A DNA stretch of 24,952 nucleotides from Pseudolysinimonas_A sp947085045 (GCA_947085045.1 CAMTUU010000011.1:1-24952); one strand, 5' to 3'. Positions 1-7,700 are shown, counted from the stretch's first letter. Translations and numbers: made by a program. The notes: a model not told the origin generated them from the letters alone.

Positions 1-118
1 CGACCGACGGCGTGGTGCGAGCGCCTTCGGCGTTGGGGATGACGACGGGATCGCCACCTTCGAGGACCGACACCACCGAGTTGGTGGTTCCGAGGTCGAT
101 TCCGACTGCGCGGGCCAT
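1..118 (-). CDS. dnaK: Chaperone DnaK (Hsp70), N-terminal fragment
   Basis: The first 39 residues of the Hsp70 ATPase domain are read on the minus strand from an ATG at 118, and the rest of the gene lies left of the window. The fragment contains the phosphate-1 loop of the family (GIDLGTTNSVV, residues 6-16), followed by an LEGG...VIPNAEG stretch typical of bacterial DnaK. DnaK is the cytoplasmic ATP-dependent chaperone that works with GrpE and DnaJ on unfolded proteins. An AGGAG ribosome site lies about 11 nt before the ATG. The gene has its own promoter and HspR-type operators just upstream. In actinobacteria dnaK usually leads dnaK-grpE-dnaJ-hspR; those genes would be outside the window. 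Identity is near certain although only the N-terminus is seen. Confidence 0.97.
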   Translation of the reverse strand, partial: MARAVGIDLGTTNSVVSVLEGGDPVVIPNAEGARTTPSV

Positions 119-153
119 GTGCGTGTGTGCTCCTTGATCAGTGGGTCGCGCGA

Positions 154-174
154 CTTGAGTCGCGCTCCCTCAAG
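154..174. promoter_or_regulatory. HAIR-like HspR operator 1
   Basis: CTTGAGT-N7-CCTCAAG matches the actinobacterial HAIR consensus CTTGAGT-N7-ACTCAAG at 13 of 14 arm positions. It covers the transcription start and touches the dnaK -10 box, so HspR bound here should block initiation. HspR itself is not encoded in the window. Confidence 0.85.
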
Positions 175-200
175 TTTAGGACCGGGGAGATCTTTGTCAA
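173..200 (-). promoter_or_regulatory. dnaK promoter (-35 TTGACA, -10 TAAACT)
   Basis: On the minus strand a perfect -35 hexamer TTGACA (195-200) is followed after 16 nt by TAAACT (173-178). This is the best sigma70-like promoter in the window and would start transcription near 166, giving a leader of about 48 nt for dnaK. Confidence 0.8.
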
Positions 201-205
201 GCGGA

Positions 206-226
206 GTTGAGTCGATCCGGCTCAAC
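206..226. promoter_or_regulatory. Second, degenerate HAIR-like repeat
   Basis: GTTGAGT-N7-GCTCAAC has the same architecture as HAIR (arms 7, spacer 7), with 11 of 14 arm bases matching. Its centre is 52 bp from that of operator 1, about five helical turns. It lies just upstream of the dnaK -35 box and overlaps the place where a -35 of the divergent gene at 260 would be (about 225-230). HspR binding is inferred from the match only. Confidence 0.5.
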
Positions 227-247
227 CCGCGGGCGATGTGTAGGGAG

Positions 248-253
248 TAGGTT
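248..253 (+). promoter_or_regulatory. -10 box of a leaderless promoter (gene at 260)
   Basis: TAGGTT ends 6 nt before the GTG start at 260, placing the transcription start on the start codon. There is no Shine-Dalgarno sequence at a usable distance. Confidence 0.5.
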
Positions 254-259
254 GCGAGC

Positions 260-868
260 GTGAGTACGACTACGGCGTCGTCGCACCGCTGGTTGCGATT
301 CCTCGGATCCCTGCCCCTCGCGGTCGCCCTCCTGGTGGCGATCAACGCTCTCTACATCTTCCTCGTCGCCCTGGGCAACATCACCGACTACGACACCAAC
401 TACGCCTTCGTGCAGCATGTGCTCTCGATGGATACGACGAACTTCGGCGGCACCGCCGGCAGCGACCTCGATCCCGACATCATGTGGCGGGCGATCACCG
501 ACCCGGTGGCCTGGAACGTGGCCTACCTCGGCGTGATCATCTGGGAGAGCGCGGCGGCCCTCGTGCTCATCGGCGCACTCCTGCTCTGGTTGCGCGGTTT
601 CATCCGCGGCGGGCAGTTCGGCTTCGCGCGCCGCGTCTCGAGCGTCGGCCTGCTGATGATCGTGCTGCTGTTCTTCGGCGGATTCATCACCGTGGGCGGC
701 GAGTGGTTCAACATGTGGCGCTCGACGTCGTGGAACGGGCTCGACCCCGCCTTCCGCAACGCGGTGCTCGCGAGCATCACCCTCGTGCTCATCCACGTTC
801 CGGTCGCGGGCTGGGGACGTCGCAGCGGCGACCGCAACGACCCCGGTGATCACGTCACGGACTTCTGA
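260..868 (+). CDS. DUF2165 family small integral membrane protein
   Basis: The 202-residue protein has four hydrophobic segments, at roughly residues 10-35, 88-112, 128-148 and 168-186. The signature stretch NITDYDTNYAFVQHVLSMDTT (about residues 40-60), followed by WRAITDPVAWNVAYLGVIIWE, is what I know of the DUF2165 family of predicted membrane proteins. No biochemical function is established for the family. The GTG start is supported by the leaderless -10 box at 248-253. It is transcribed divergently from dnaK across about 140 bp that contain two HAIR-like repeats, one at its own -35 position, so co-regulation with the heat-shock operon is possible. Family call confident; function unknown. 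Confidence 0.85.
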   Translation: MSTTTASSHRWLRFLGSLPLAVALLVAINALYIFLVALGNITDYDTNYAFVQHVLSMDTTNFGGTAGSDLDPDIMWRAITDPVAWNVAYLGVIIWESAAALVLIGALLLWLRGFIRGGQFGFARRVSSVGLLMIVLLFFGGFITVGGEWFNMWRSTSWNGLDPAFRNAVLASITLVLIHVPVAGWGRRSGDRNDPGDHVTDF

Positions 869-911
869 CCCGACACCCCGCCCGCGACACCCCCAGTTCA
901 CCCGACGGAAG

Positions 912-917
912 TAGCGT
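912..917 (+). promoter_or_regulatory. -10 box of a leaderless promoter (MFS gene)
   Basis: TAGCGT ends 6 nt before the ATG at 924, and no ribosome binding site is visible. Confidence 0.5.
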
Positions 918-923
918 TCCCGC

Positions 924-2372
924 ATGACCGACCCGACGCCCGGCTCCGTTCCGACGCCGCCGCCCACCGCGAACACCCAGTCGATCGGGCCGCTCGGATC
1001 CGCGAGTCTCGAGGCCGACGGCAAGGCCGTTCCCCGCAAGCAGGTCATCTCATGGGCGCTCTGGGACTGGGCGACGCAGCCCTTCAACTCGGTCATCCTG
1101 ACCTTCGTCTTCGCGGCCCTCTATCTGGTGTCCGACAACTTCCTGCCCGCCGACGTCGCCTCCCTCGCGGACGGCGACCCGGTCAAGGACCGCGCCCTGG
1201 CCGACCTGTCGAGCGGCTATGGCCTGGTCACCACGCTGGCCGGCATCCTGATCCTGCTGCTCGCGCCGGTGCTGGGTCAGCGCGCGGACGCGACGGGCCG
1301 CAAGAAGCGCGCCCTGTTCCTCTTCACGATGCTGCTGGCGCTGCTGCAGTTCGGCCTGTTCTTCGTGCACGCCGAGCCGAGCTACTTCTGGCTCGGTGCG
1401 GCGCTCCTCGCGCTCGGCGCCGTCGTCTCGGAGATCGCGGGCGTCAACTACAACGCGATGCTGCACCAGGTCTCCACCCGACGCACGATCGGCCAGGTGT
1501 CGGGCCTGGGCTGGGGCCTCGGTTACATCGGCGGCATCGTCGCGCTCGTCATCGTCGTGGTGCTGACGACGTTCGACTGGTTCGGCCTGGACACCTCCGA
1601 CGGGCTCGCCTACCGCCTCATCGCCGTCGGCGCCGCCGTGTGGACCGTGTTGTTCTCGATGCCGATCTTCCTCAACGTGCCGGAAGCTCCGCCGCACGAC
1701 GCCGAGCACCGCACGGTGGGCTTCTTCGCCGGCTACGTCCTCCTCGTGAAGGACCTCATCCGGCTGCGCACGACCGCGCCGCCCGCATTCTGGTTCCTGT
1801 TCGCCAGCGCCATCTACCGCGACGGCCTCGCCGGGGTATTCGCGTTCGCGGGAGTGCTGGCCACGGTGGCGTTCGGGTTCGGGGCCAACGAGGTCATCAT
1901 CTTCGCGATCGTCGCCAACGTCGTGGCCGGCGTCTCGACGATCTTCGCCGGACGCGCCGACGACCGGTTCGGACCGAAGGCGGTCATCGTGTTCGCGCTG
2001 GTCGGCCTCGTCGCGATGGCGATCGTCGTGTTCGCCTTCCACGACCTCGGCAGCACCGTGTTCTGGGTCGGCGGGCTCATCCTCGCCGCGTTCGTCGGAC
2101 CGGCCCAGGCCGCGAGCCGCTCGCTGCTCGCGCGCGTCACCCCGATCGGTCAGCAGGGCGAGATCTTCGGCCTCTATGCGACGACCGGTCGCGTCGCGAG
2201 TTTCATCTCGCCCGCAATGTGGACGCTCTTCATCGCGCTTTCGGGTTCCACGATCTTCGGCGTGCTCGGCATCGGCATCGTGCTGCTGGTGGGACTCGTG
2301 CTGCTGATCTTCGTGAAGCTGCCCGATCTGCGCGCGAGCGCGACCACCGAGCTGCCGGACGCCCTCGGCTGA
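924..2372 (+). CDS. MFS transporter, UMF1 / Atg22-like family
   Basis: The 482-residue polytopic protein has about 12 hydrophobic segments after a Pro/Thr-rich hydrophilic N-terminus of roughly 35 residues. The opening WALWDWATQPFNSVILTFVFAALYL and the MLHQVSTRRTIGQVSGLGWGLGYIGG loop are characteristic of the bacterial UMF1 branch related to the yeast vacuolar effluxer Atg22. The substrate is unknown; by analogy with Atg22 it could be an exporter of small molecules such as amino acids. It sits 55 nt behind the DUF2165 gene but has its own -10 box, so it may not depend on that gene. A hairpin follows 14 nt after the stop. Family assignment is good; substrate cannot be inferred. Confidence 0.88.
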   Translation: MTDPTPGSVPTPPPTANTQSIGPLGSASLEADGKAVPRKQVISWALWDWATQPFNSVILTFVFAALYLVSDNFLPADVASLADGDPVKDRALADLSSGYGLVTTLAGILILLLAPVLGQRADATGRKKRALFLFTMLLALLQFGLFFVHAEPSYFWLGAALLALGAVVSEIAGVNYNAMLHQVSTRRTIGQVSGLGWGLGYIGGIVALVIVVVLTTFDWFGLDTSDGLAYRLIAVGAAVWTVLFSMPIFLNVPEAPPHDAEHRTVGFFAGYVLLVKDLIRLRTTAPPAFWFLFASAIYRDGLAGVFAFAGVLATVAFGFGANEVIIFAIVANVVAGVSTIFAGRADDRFGPKAVIVFALVGLVAMAIVVFAFHDLGSTVFWVGGLILAAFVGPAQAASRSLLARVTPIGQQGEIFGLYATTGRVASFISPAMWTLFIALSGSTIFGVLGIGIVLLVGLVLLIFVKLPDLRASATTELPDALG

Positions 2373-2385
2373 CCTTCTGTGTGAA

Positions 2386-2415
2386 GAACTCCCGGTTCCT
2401 CGGGGAGGGGAGTTC
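2386..2415. terminator. Hairpin between convergent genes, possible bidirectional terminator
   Basis: GAACTCCC (2386-2393) pairs with GGGAGTTC (2408-2415) around a 14-nt loop, just after the MFS stop codon. No T tract follows on the plus strand, so terminator function is uncertain. The right arm contains a GGGAG that could serve as the ribosome site of the small ORF at 2420. Confidence 0.45.
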
Positions 2416-2419
2416 AGTA

Positions 2420-2661
2420 ATGACGTCAGGGATCGCGCTGGGGCTGGCGGGAGCCCTGACTGCCAGAGGTCTCGTGACCGGCGTCGCCGCGCCGGCATCC
2501 GTCTGGTATCTCACCGGGTTCGACACCTGCCGTGACTGCTCGTGGTCGGCATAGGGCAAGAGCCTCCAAGGGACCGTCATCACCGTCGGCTGCGCGTGCC
2601 GTCCGTACGACGGCAAGCGAGGCTGCGACTACGAGTGGACGCGGCGTCACTCGCGCCACTG
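2420..2661 (+). pseudogene. Doubtful small Cys-rich ORF interrupted by TAG
   Basis: The 293-bp gap between the convergent MFS and crtEb genes contains one reading frame from an ATG at 2420. A purine-rich GGGGAGGGGAG sits 7 nt before it. The frame is interrupted by TAG at 2552-2554 and then stays open to TGA at 2659-2661. The first part is 44 residues with a hydrophobic N-terminus. Around the stop there are paired cysteines (CRDC before it; CAC and a later single Cys after it), which could be the remnant of a small metal-binding or secreted protein. I do not recognise a family. In GC-rich DNA an open frame of this length can arise by chance, so a plain intergenic region is a real alternative. 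Confidence 0.25.
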
Positions 2662-2665
2662 ACCC

Positions 2666-3523
2666 TCAGCGCACGAGGGCGTAGGCGATCAGCAGCATCG
2701 TGACCGCGAAGCCGGTCACGAAGTTCAGCCAGAGGAAGCGGCGCCACCCGCGGTTCGCGGTGGGCGCCGTCTCGTCGGTCACCCGCCACCAGCCGGCGAA
2801 GTTGATCGCGTACGGCAGCCCGAGCACGGCGGCGAGCGGGCCGGGCCACTCCGTCGCGAGCAGCAGGATGCCGGCGAGCAGGTAAAGCACCACCGAGAGC
2901 CGCACGGTGCGGCGGGCGCCGATGACGGTCGCGATCGAGGCGATGCCGCCTTCGCGGTCGGCCACGACATCCTGGACCGCGCCGAAGGCGTGCGACGCCG
3001 CGCCCCAGAGGAAGAATGCGGCGAGCAGTGCGAACAGCGCGGGCGTGAAGACGGCGCCGGCCAGCAGCAGCCCGTAGACGGCGGGGCTCACGAAGTGCGT
3101 GCTCGAGGTGAGCGAGTCGAGCACCGGGCGCTCCTTGAACCGCAGGCCCGCGAACGAGTAGGCGACGACGGCGAACAGGCTCACGGCGAGCGCCAGCCAG
3201 CTCGCGGGATTCCCGACCACCACGAGGTAGACCACGAACGGCAGGGCCAGGATGCCGGACAGCCAGAGCACGAGCCGGTGCCAGCGCGGGTCGAGCAACG
3301 CGCCCTCGACCCCGCCCTTACGCGGGTTGCGGAGATCCGACTGGTAATCGAAGACGTCGTTGATGCCGTACATCGCGAAGTTGTAGGGCACGAGGAAGAA
3401 CAGCGTCCCGATGACGAAGGTCGCGTCGATCCGCCCCGTCGTCATCAGGTACGCGGCGGCGAAGGGGAACGCCGTGTTCACCCACGACAGCGGACGGCTG
3501 GTCAGGAACAGCGCGCGGATCAT
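2666..3523 (-). CDS. crtEb: Lycopene elongase, UbiA-type prenyltransferase (C50 carotenoid)
   Basis: The 285-residue membrane protein has about eight hydrophobic segments and the UbiA superfamily aspartate motifs: NDVFDYQSD (Asn55, Asp56, Asp59, Asp63) and DVVADR (Asp185, Asp189). These bind the Mg-diphosphate of the prenyl donor. Lycopene elongases of C50 pathways add C5 units from DMAPP to both ends of lycopene, giving flavuxanthin-type C45/C50 products. The ATG at 3523 overlaps the crtYf stop by 4 nt, which fixes the start and suggests translational coupling. It is the last gene of the carotenoid operon, as in Corynebacterium glutamicum. The general UbiA call alone would also fit menaquinone or heme prenyltransferases, but the position beside two small cyclase subunits makes lycopene elongase by far the best reading. 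Confidence 0.92.
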   Translation of the reverse strand: MIRALFLTSRPLSWVNTAFPFAAAYLMTTGRIDATFVIGTLFFLVPYNFAMYGINDVFDYQSDLRNPRKGGVEGALLDPRWHRLVLWLSGILALPFVVYLVVVGNPASWLALAVSLFAVVAYSFAGLRFKERPVLDSLTSSTHFVSPAVYGLLLAGAVFTPALFALLAAFFLWGAASHAFGAVQDVVADREGGIASIATVIGARRTVRLSVVLYLLAGILLLATEWPGPLAAVLGLPYAINFAGWWRVTDETAPTANRGWRRFLWLNFVTGFAVTMLLIAYALVR

Positions 3524-3825
3524 TCGGCGGCCTTCCGCGGGGTGAGCAGGGTCCACAGCGACGGGAGGAGCACGAGCCCGGCGATCGCGTATGCGAAGTC
3601 CTCGAGCGGGGCGACGCCGATCTTCGCGCCCGAGATGAGCGCCGGGTCGTAGCCCACGATTCCCGTGCCGACGAGGACGTTGTCGAAGACCGCCGTCAGG
3701 ATCAGCACGATGATCGCGGCGAGGCCGATCACGCGGTAGGACGGGGCGCGGCGGGCGACCACCGCGATCAGCGCCACGACAGCCGTGAATCCCAAGAAGA
3801 ACGCGTTGAGGGACCAATACGTCAC
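3520..3825 (-). CDS. crtYf: C50 carotenoid epsilon-cyclase subunit
   Basis: This 101-residue membrane protein has three hydrophobic segments and the lycopene-cyclase-domain stretch AVFDNVLVGTGIVGYDP, ending in APLEDFAYAIAGLVLLPSLW. It belongs to the small heterodimeric cyclases (CrtYc/Yd, CrtYe/Yf, LitA/B types), in which two proteins of about 100-120 residues jointly form one cyclase. The partner is the gene immediately upstream. Acting on C50 flavuxanthin the pair would form epsilon rings (decaprenoxanthin) or gamma rings (sarcinaxanthin); sequence reading alone does not decide. The GTG start at 3825 overlaps the preceding stop by 4 nt. Confidence 0.9.
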   Translation of the reverse strand: MTYWSLNAFFLGFTAVVALIAVVARRAPSYRVIGLAAIIVLILTAVFDNVLVGTGIVGYDPALISGAKIGVAPLEDFAYAIAGLVLLPSLWTLLTPRKAAE

Positions 3826-4178
3826 GTGTCTGCGCTCCCGGTTTCGATCCGCGTCCGGCTGCGCCGAGCGCTACTCAACCAACGGTGGGCCCCCGCACAG
3901 CTGTTCATGATCGTGTAGATGAGCAGTGTGAGGAAGAAGAGTTCCTCGAGGGGAAGCTCGGGTGCGATCAGCACGCCGGTGAGCAGACCCGGGTTGCCGC
4001 GGAAGAAGATCCCCAGTGAGATCCCCGCGACATCCCAGGCGAGAAAGAACGCCATCCCTGCGGCATAGACGATCGCCGCGCGCAGCGGCGCAGCGCCGAA
4101 GAACAGTCTGAAGCGCAGGTCGAGCACGACCATCCCGGCGATCGAGATCAACAGCGCGCCGAGGTAGAAGAAGCTCAC
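3822..4178 (-). CDS. crtYe: C50 carotenoid epsilon-cyclase subunit
   Basis: The 118-residue membrane protein has three hydrophobic segments. It carries the cyclase-family motifs FRGNPGLLTG (about residues 59-68) and APELPLEELFFLTLLIYT (about 72-89), where the acidic residues are thought to be catalytic. It starts with GTG at 4178, overlapping the crtI stop by 4 nt; an upstream extension in this frame would lie inside crtI and is not supported. It is the first of two cyclase subunit genes. The C-terminal 20 residues are basic and polar and probably cytoplasmic. The Ye/Yf designation follows gene order in C. glutamicum and could equally be Yg/Yh if the product is sarcinaxanthin. Confidence 0.9.
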   Translation of the reverse strand: MSFFYLGALLISIAGMVVLDLRFRLFFGAAPLRAAIVYAAGMAFFLAWDVAGISLGIFFRGNPGLLTGVLIAPELPLEELFFLTLLIYTIMNSCAGAHRWLSSARRSRTRIETGSADT

Positions 4179-5749
4179 CCGAACATCCGACCTGCCGTCG
4201 CGGTGCTGACGGTGTTCAGCGGGGCCGGCAGGGGGCCGGCGGTCGTGTCGCCGCGCAGGCGTTTCACGAGCACCTCTGCGGAGATCAGGCACATCGGCAG
4301 GCCGATGCCGGGAATCGTCGACGACCCCACGTAGTAGAGGTTCTTCACCCTCTTCGAGATGTTCCCGGGCCGGAAGAAGGCGCTCTGCTTGAGCACGTGC
4401 GCGGGGCCGAGCGCGGTGCCCTTCCAGGCGTTGAGGTCGTTGGCGAAGTCGGCGGGGCCGACGGTGCGGCGCAGCACGATGCGCGTCGCCAGATCCGGGA
4501 TGCCGGCCTCCTCCGCGATGCGCGCGATCACCTGATCGGCGAGCAGCTCCATCAGCTCGTCGCCGGCGCCGTCGAGGCCGCCCTTGCCCAGACCCGGATC
4601 GGCCGCCAGCGGAACGAGAACGAAGACGTTCTCGGTGCCCTCCGGCGCGACCGACGGATCGACGCCGCTCGGCTTGCAGACGTAGAACGACGGCACGTCG
4701 GGGATGCGCGGCTCCCGCCCGAAGATCGCCTCGAAGTTCTCGGCCCACGCCTTCGCGAAGAACAGGGTGTGGTGCTCGAGCTCGGGGAGTTCGCCCTGCA
4801 CGCCGAGGTAGACGAGCAGCGCCGAGGGGCCGGCGACCGACTTCTGCCAGTACTCCTCGGGGTAGGAGCGGGACTCCGGCTCAGTGAGCAGCACCGTCTC
4901 GGTGTGATGCAGGTCGGCCGCCGAGACGACCAGATCGGCCTCGAGCAGCTCGCCGTCCGCGAGCTCGACGCCGGTCGCCACCCCGTCGGTGACGACGATG
5001 CGCCGCACGTCGGCATCCGTGCGCAGTTCCGCACCGCCGGTGCGGGCGAGCTGCTCGATGGAGCCGATCACCCGCGTGAAGCCGCCGGCCGGGTAGAGCA
5101 CGCCGTCGACGAGGTCGAGGTGGCTCATCAGCGAGTACATCGACGGGGTGAGGGCCGGAGCCGAGCCGAGGAACACGGCCGGGTAGCCGAGCACCTGCCG
5201 CAGCCGGATGTCCTTGACAGTGCGGTTGACCAGCTTGTCGAGCGGTTCGAGCAGCAGGCGACCGAGGCGAGCGCCGCTCGCGAGCACCTCGCCGCGGAAC
5301 ACCGGACCGAGTTTCACGAACGTCGAGTAGAGGAAGCGCTCCTTCGCGAGGTCGTAGATCTCCTTCGCGCGGTCGAGGTACTTCGCGACCTTCAGCGCCG
5401 AGCCGCGCTCCAGGGCCTCGAACGTCTCGAGCGTCTCGTGCACGTCGGCGGAGACATCCAGGGGTTCCTGGCCCTCGGCGTAGACGCGGTACGCCGGGTC
5501 GAGCTGCACGAGCTCGAGCTCGGCCGCCGAGCTCGTGCCGAGCAGTTGGTAGAAGTGGTCGAACACCTCGGGCATCAGGTACCACGACGGTCCGGTGTCG
5601 AAGCGGAAGCCGTCCTTCTCCCACGACCCCGCACGCCCGCCGAGTTCGGCGTTGCGCTCGAGCAGCACGACCTCGTGGCCCTCACGGGAGAGCAGCGCGG
5701 CGGACGCGAGGCCGCCGATGCCGCCGCCGATGATGACGATGCGACTCAT
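4175..5749 (-). CDS. crtI: Phytoene desaturase
   Basis: The 524-residue FAD-dependent enzyme of the CrtI family converts phytoene to lycopene by successive dehydrogenations at the membrane. The N-terminal Rossmann motif is IIGGGIGGLASAALL (GGGIGG at 8-13), followed by VVLLERNAELGGRAGS. The C-terminal bacterial phytoene dehydrogenase signature is present near residues 475-500 (NLYYVGSSTIPGIGLPMCLISAE). Length is typical of the family. The ATG at 5749 overlaps the crtB stop by 4 nt. Position between crtB and the cyclase genes matches lycopene production for C50 extension. Confidence 0.96.
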   Translation of the reverse strand: MSRIVIIGGGIGGLASAALLSREGHEVVLLERNAELGGRAGSWEKDGFRFDTGPSWYLMPEVFDHFYQLLGTSSAAELELVQLDPAYRVYAEGQEPLDVSADVHETLETFEALERGSALKVAKYLDRAKEIYDLAKERFLYSTFVKLGPVFRGEVLASGARLGRLLLEPLDKLVNRTVKDIRLRQVLGYPAVFLGSAPALTPSMYSLMSHLDLVDGVLYPAGGFTRVIGSIEQLARTGGAELRTDADVRRIVVTDGVATGVELADGELLEADLVVSAADLHHTETVLLTEPESRSYPEEYWQKSVAGPSALLVYLGVQGELPELEHHTLFFAKAWAENFEAIFGREPRIPDVPSFYVCKPSGVDPSVAPEGTENVFVLVPLAADPGLGKGGLDGAGDELMELLADQVIARIAEEAGIPDLATRIVLRRTVGPADFANDLNAWKGTALGPAHVLKQSAFFRPGNISKRVKNLYYVGSSTIPGIGLPMCLISAEVLVKRLRGDTTAGPLPAPLNTVSTATAGRMFG

Positions 5750-6633
5750 GAGCGGCCGCCGACCGTGGCCGCGAGGCCGATGCGGAACTTCACCGGGTCG
5801 GGCACGCGCACCCGGGTGGTGATCAGCGTGGCTGCCGGCGTGCGGCGGATGCGGCGCGACAGCTCGGCGAACAGGCCGTGCGCGAGGGCGACCGCGCGGC
5901 GGGAGTCGCGCGGGAGCAGCGGCAGGGTGGCCGCCGCCTGCGCGAGATCGGAATCGATGTTGTCGAGCAATCGGGTCTTCTCGTCGTCGGTGAGCCGGGT
6001 CACGTCGATCCCGGGGAAGTAGCTTCGTCCCAGCTTGTCGTGATCAGCTGCGAGATCGCGCAGGAAGTTGACCTTCTGGAACGCGGCGCCGAGAGCCCGC
6101 GCTCCGGTCTCAAGCGTGACGAGCTCGTCGGCCGAACGCGAGTGGCCGACGAGGAACACCTTGAGGCACATGAGCCCGACGACCTCGGCCGAGCCGAAGA
6201 CGTAGTCGGCGAAGCTCGCCTCGTCGTGCACCGTCTCGTGGAGGTCGGCGCGCATCGAGTCGAAGAAGGGCTTCGTGAGCTCCGTGCCGAACCCCGCGGC
6301 GCGGGCGGTGCGAGCGAAGGCATGCACGACGAGGTCGGCCGAGTAGCCCTCCTCCAGCGCCCGCTCGGTCTCCTGCTCGTAGGCGTTGAGCAGCCGGCCC
6401 GCGGCGAGGCGGTCGAGCCCGGCCTCCTCGGCGCCGCCGTCGACGATCTCGTCGGCGACCCGCACGAGGGCGTAGATGTTCTCCACCGGCTGGCGGATGC
6501 CGGCGCCGAGCAGCCGGGACGCCATCCCGAACGACGTCGAATAGCGGCGGATGACGAGGCTCGCGGTCTGCTGCGCGACGTCGTCGTAGAGGGTCAGTCG
6601 GGGACCTCCGTCGCCGCCCTTGTCTGCGCTCAC
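5746..6633 (-). CDS. crtB: Phytoene synthase
   Basis: The 295-residue enzyme condenses two GGPP molecules head-to-head to phytoene. Both aspartate-rich motifs of the squalene/phytoene synthase family are present: DEIVD (61-65) and DLAAD (193-197), the latter followed by HDKLGRSYFP. The stretch RRYSTSFGMASRLL near residue 30 is also typical. I chose GTG at 6633 because it overlaps the crtE stop by 4 nt and gives the usual N-terminus. The frame stays open further upstream, but that part is antisense-like Arg/Pro-rich sequence inside crtE. Confidence 0.95.
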   Translation of the reverse strand: MSADKGGDGGPRLTLYDDVAQQTASLVIRRYSTSFGMASRLLGAGIRQPVENIYALVRVADEIVDGGAEEAGLDRLAAGRLLNAYEQETERALEEGYSADLVVHAFARTARAAGFGTELTKPFFDSMRADLHETVHDEASFADYVFGSAEVVGLMCLKVFLVGHSRSADELVTLETGARALGAAFQKVNFLRDLAADHDKLGRSYFPGIDVTRLTDDEKTRLLDNIDSDLAQAAATLPLLPRDSRRAVALAHGLFAELSRRIRRTPAATLITTRVRVPDPVKFRIGLAATVGGRS

Positions 6634-7694
6634 TTGACCCGCCCGAGCACGGCGTCGGCGACAGGATGCAGTTCGGCGCGCAGCGTCGCCGGGATGTGCG
6701 GCTCGACCAGACGGGCGAGGGCGCGGTTGGCGTAGTAGCGGGCGAGGCCCTCGGCGAACCCGCGCGCCCCGGACTGCACGAGGTGCGCGCGCAGCCGGTC
6801 GGCTCCCGCGTCGTCGAGCGCGGCATCCCCGAACAGGTCGCTCAGCTCTTCCCACCCGGGCGCCGATGACGCGTAGGCGATGAGCGCGGTGCGCTTGCCC
6901 TCGCGGAGGTCGCCGACGGTCGTCTTGCCGGTCTCCTCCTCGGTGCCGAAGACCCCGAGGATGTCGTCGACGAGCTGGTAGGCGATGCCGATCTCCCGGC
7001 CGAACTCGCCGAGCGTCGCGACCGTCTCCTCGCTCGCGCCGGCGAGGATCGCCCCAGCCTGCAGCGGGCCTTCGAACGAGTAGACCGCCGTCTTCAGCCG
7101 CTCCATCGCGAGGATGTCGTCGACGTGCGGGGCGTCGGGTCGGAGGGTGAAGTCGATGTCGATGAGTTCGCCGGCCGCGCTCGCGAAGAGGGCTTCGTCC
7201 ATGACCTCGAGCAGGCGGCCGCGGGTCTCATCGCCGACCCCGCTCTTGTCGATCAGGCGGTAGGCGTTGAAGAGCGCGAGGTCTCCGGCGATGACGGCGG
7301 CGCTCACGCCGTGGTGCTGCGCGGCACCTTCATCCACGCCCGCGGCGAGCGCCCGGTTGCGGAACGCGCCGGACACATTGGGCAGCCCGCGGCGCACGAA
7401 GTCGCGGTCGATCACATCGTCGTGCACGCAGAGTGAGGTGTGCAGCAGCTCGAACGCCGCCCCGACGTAGGCCGCGGCTTCGCGATCGGTGCCGCCGAGC
7501 GACTCGTAGGCGGCGAACACCATGCGCGGGCGGAACCGCTTGCCTCCCGTGGTCGCGGCCTCGATCGAGTCCCAGAGGGCCGAGTAGGCGGCACCCAGGG
7601 GCTCCGCGCGCTTGCGGGCTAGGCTGAACAGACGCGCCAGAACGGCGTCGACCTGCGACTGCCGCTCGGCGGCGACCGCCGGACCCGCATCCAT
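6630..7694 (-). CDS. crtE: Geranylgeranyl diphosphate synthase (polyprenyl synthetase)
   Basis: The 354-residue trans-isoprenyl diphosphate synthase has the GGKRFRP motif (50-56), a first Asp-rich motif HDDVIDRD (91-98, followed by RRG) and a second, DDILG (243-247). These bind Mg and the allylic diphosphate. As first gene of the carotenoid operon it should make C20 GGPP for CrtB. The ATG at 7694 has no ribosome site but lies exactly 6 nt behind TAGTCT, which suggests leaderless translation. It is divergent from idi with only 21 bp between the start codons, so isoprenoid precursor supply and carotenoid synthesis are probably controlled together. Chain length is inferred from context. Confidence 0.94.
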   Translation of the reverse strand: MDAGPAVAAERQSQVDAVLARLFSLARKRAEPLGAAYSALWDSIEAATTGGKRFRPRMVFAAYESLGGTDREAAAYVGAAFELLHTSLCVHDDVIDRDFVRRGLPNVSGAFRNRALAAGVDEGAAQHHGVSAAVIAGDLALFNAYRLIDKSGVGDETRGRLLEVMDEALFASAAGELIDIDFTLRPDAPHVDDILAMERLKTAVYSFEGPLQAGAILAGASEETVATLGEFGREIGIAYQLVDDILGVFGTEEETGKTTVGDLREGKRTALIAYASSAPGWEELSDLFGDAALDDAGADRLRAHLVQSGARGFAEGLARYYANRALARLVEPHIPATLRAELHPVADAVLGRVK

Positions 7695-7700
7695 TCCCGC

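Noticed and set aside
197..1096. Long minus-strand open frame antisense to DUF2165 and the MFS gene
   Set aside because: Arg/Ala/Glu-rich composition without domains and lying opposite well-recognised genes; a GC-bias artefact. The same applies to the long frames opposite the MFS, crtI, helicase and CopD-CtaG genes.
2552..2554. TAG as a recoded codon (pyrrolysine or readthrough)
   Set aside because: No supporting genes or structures are in the window, and the ORF itself is doubtful; interruption or error is simpler.
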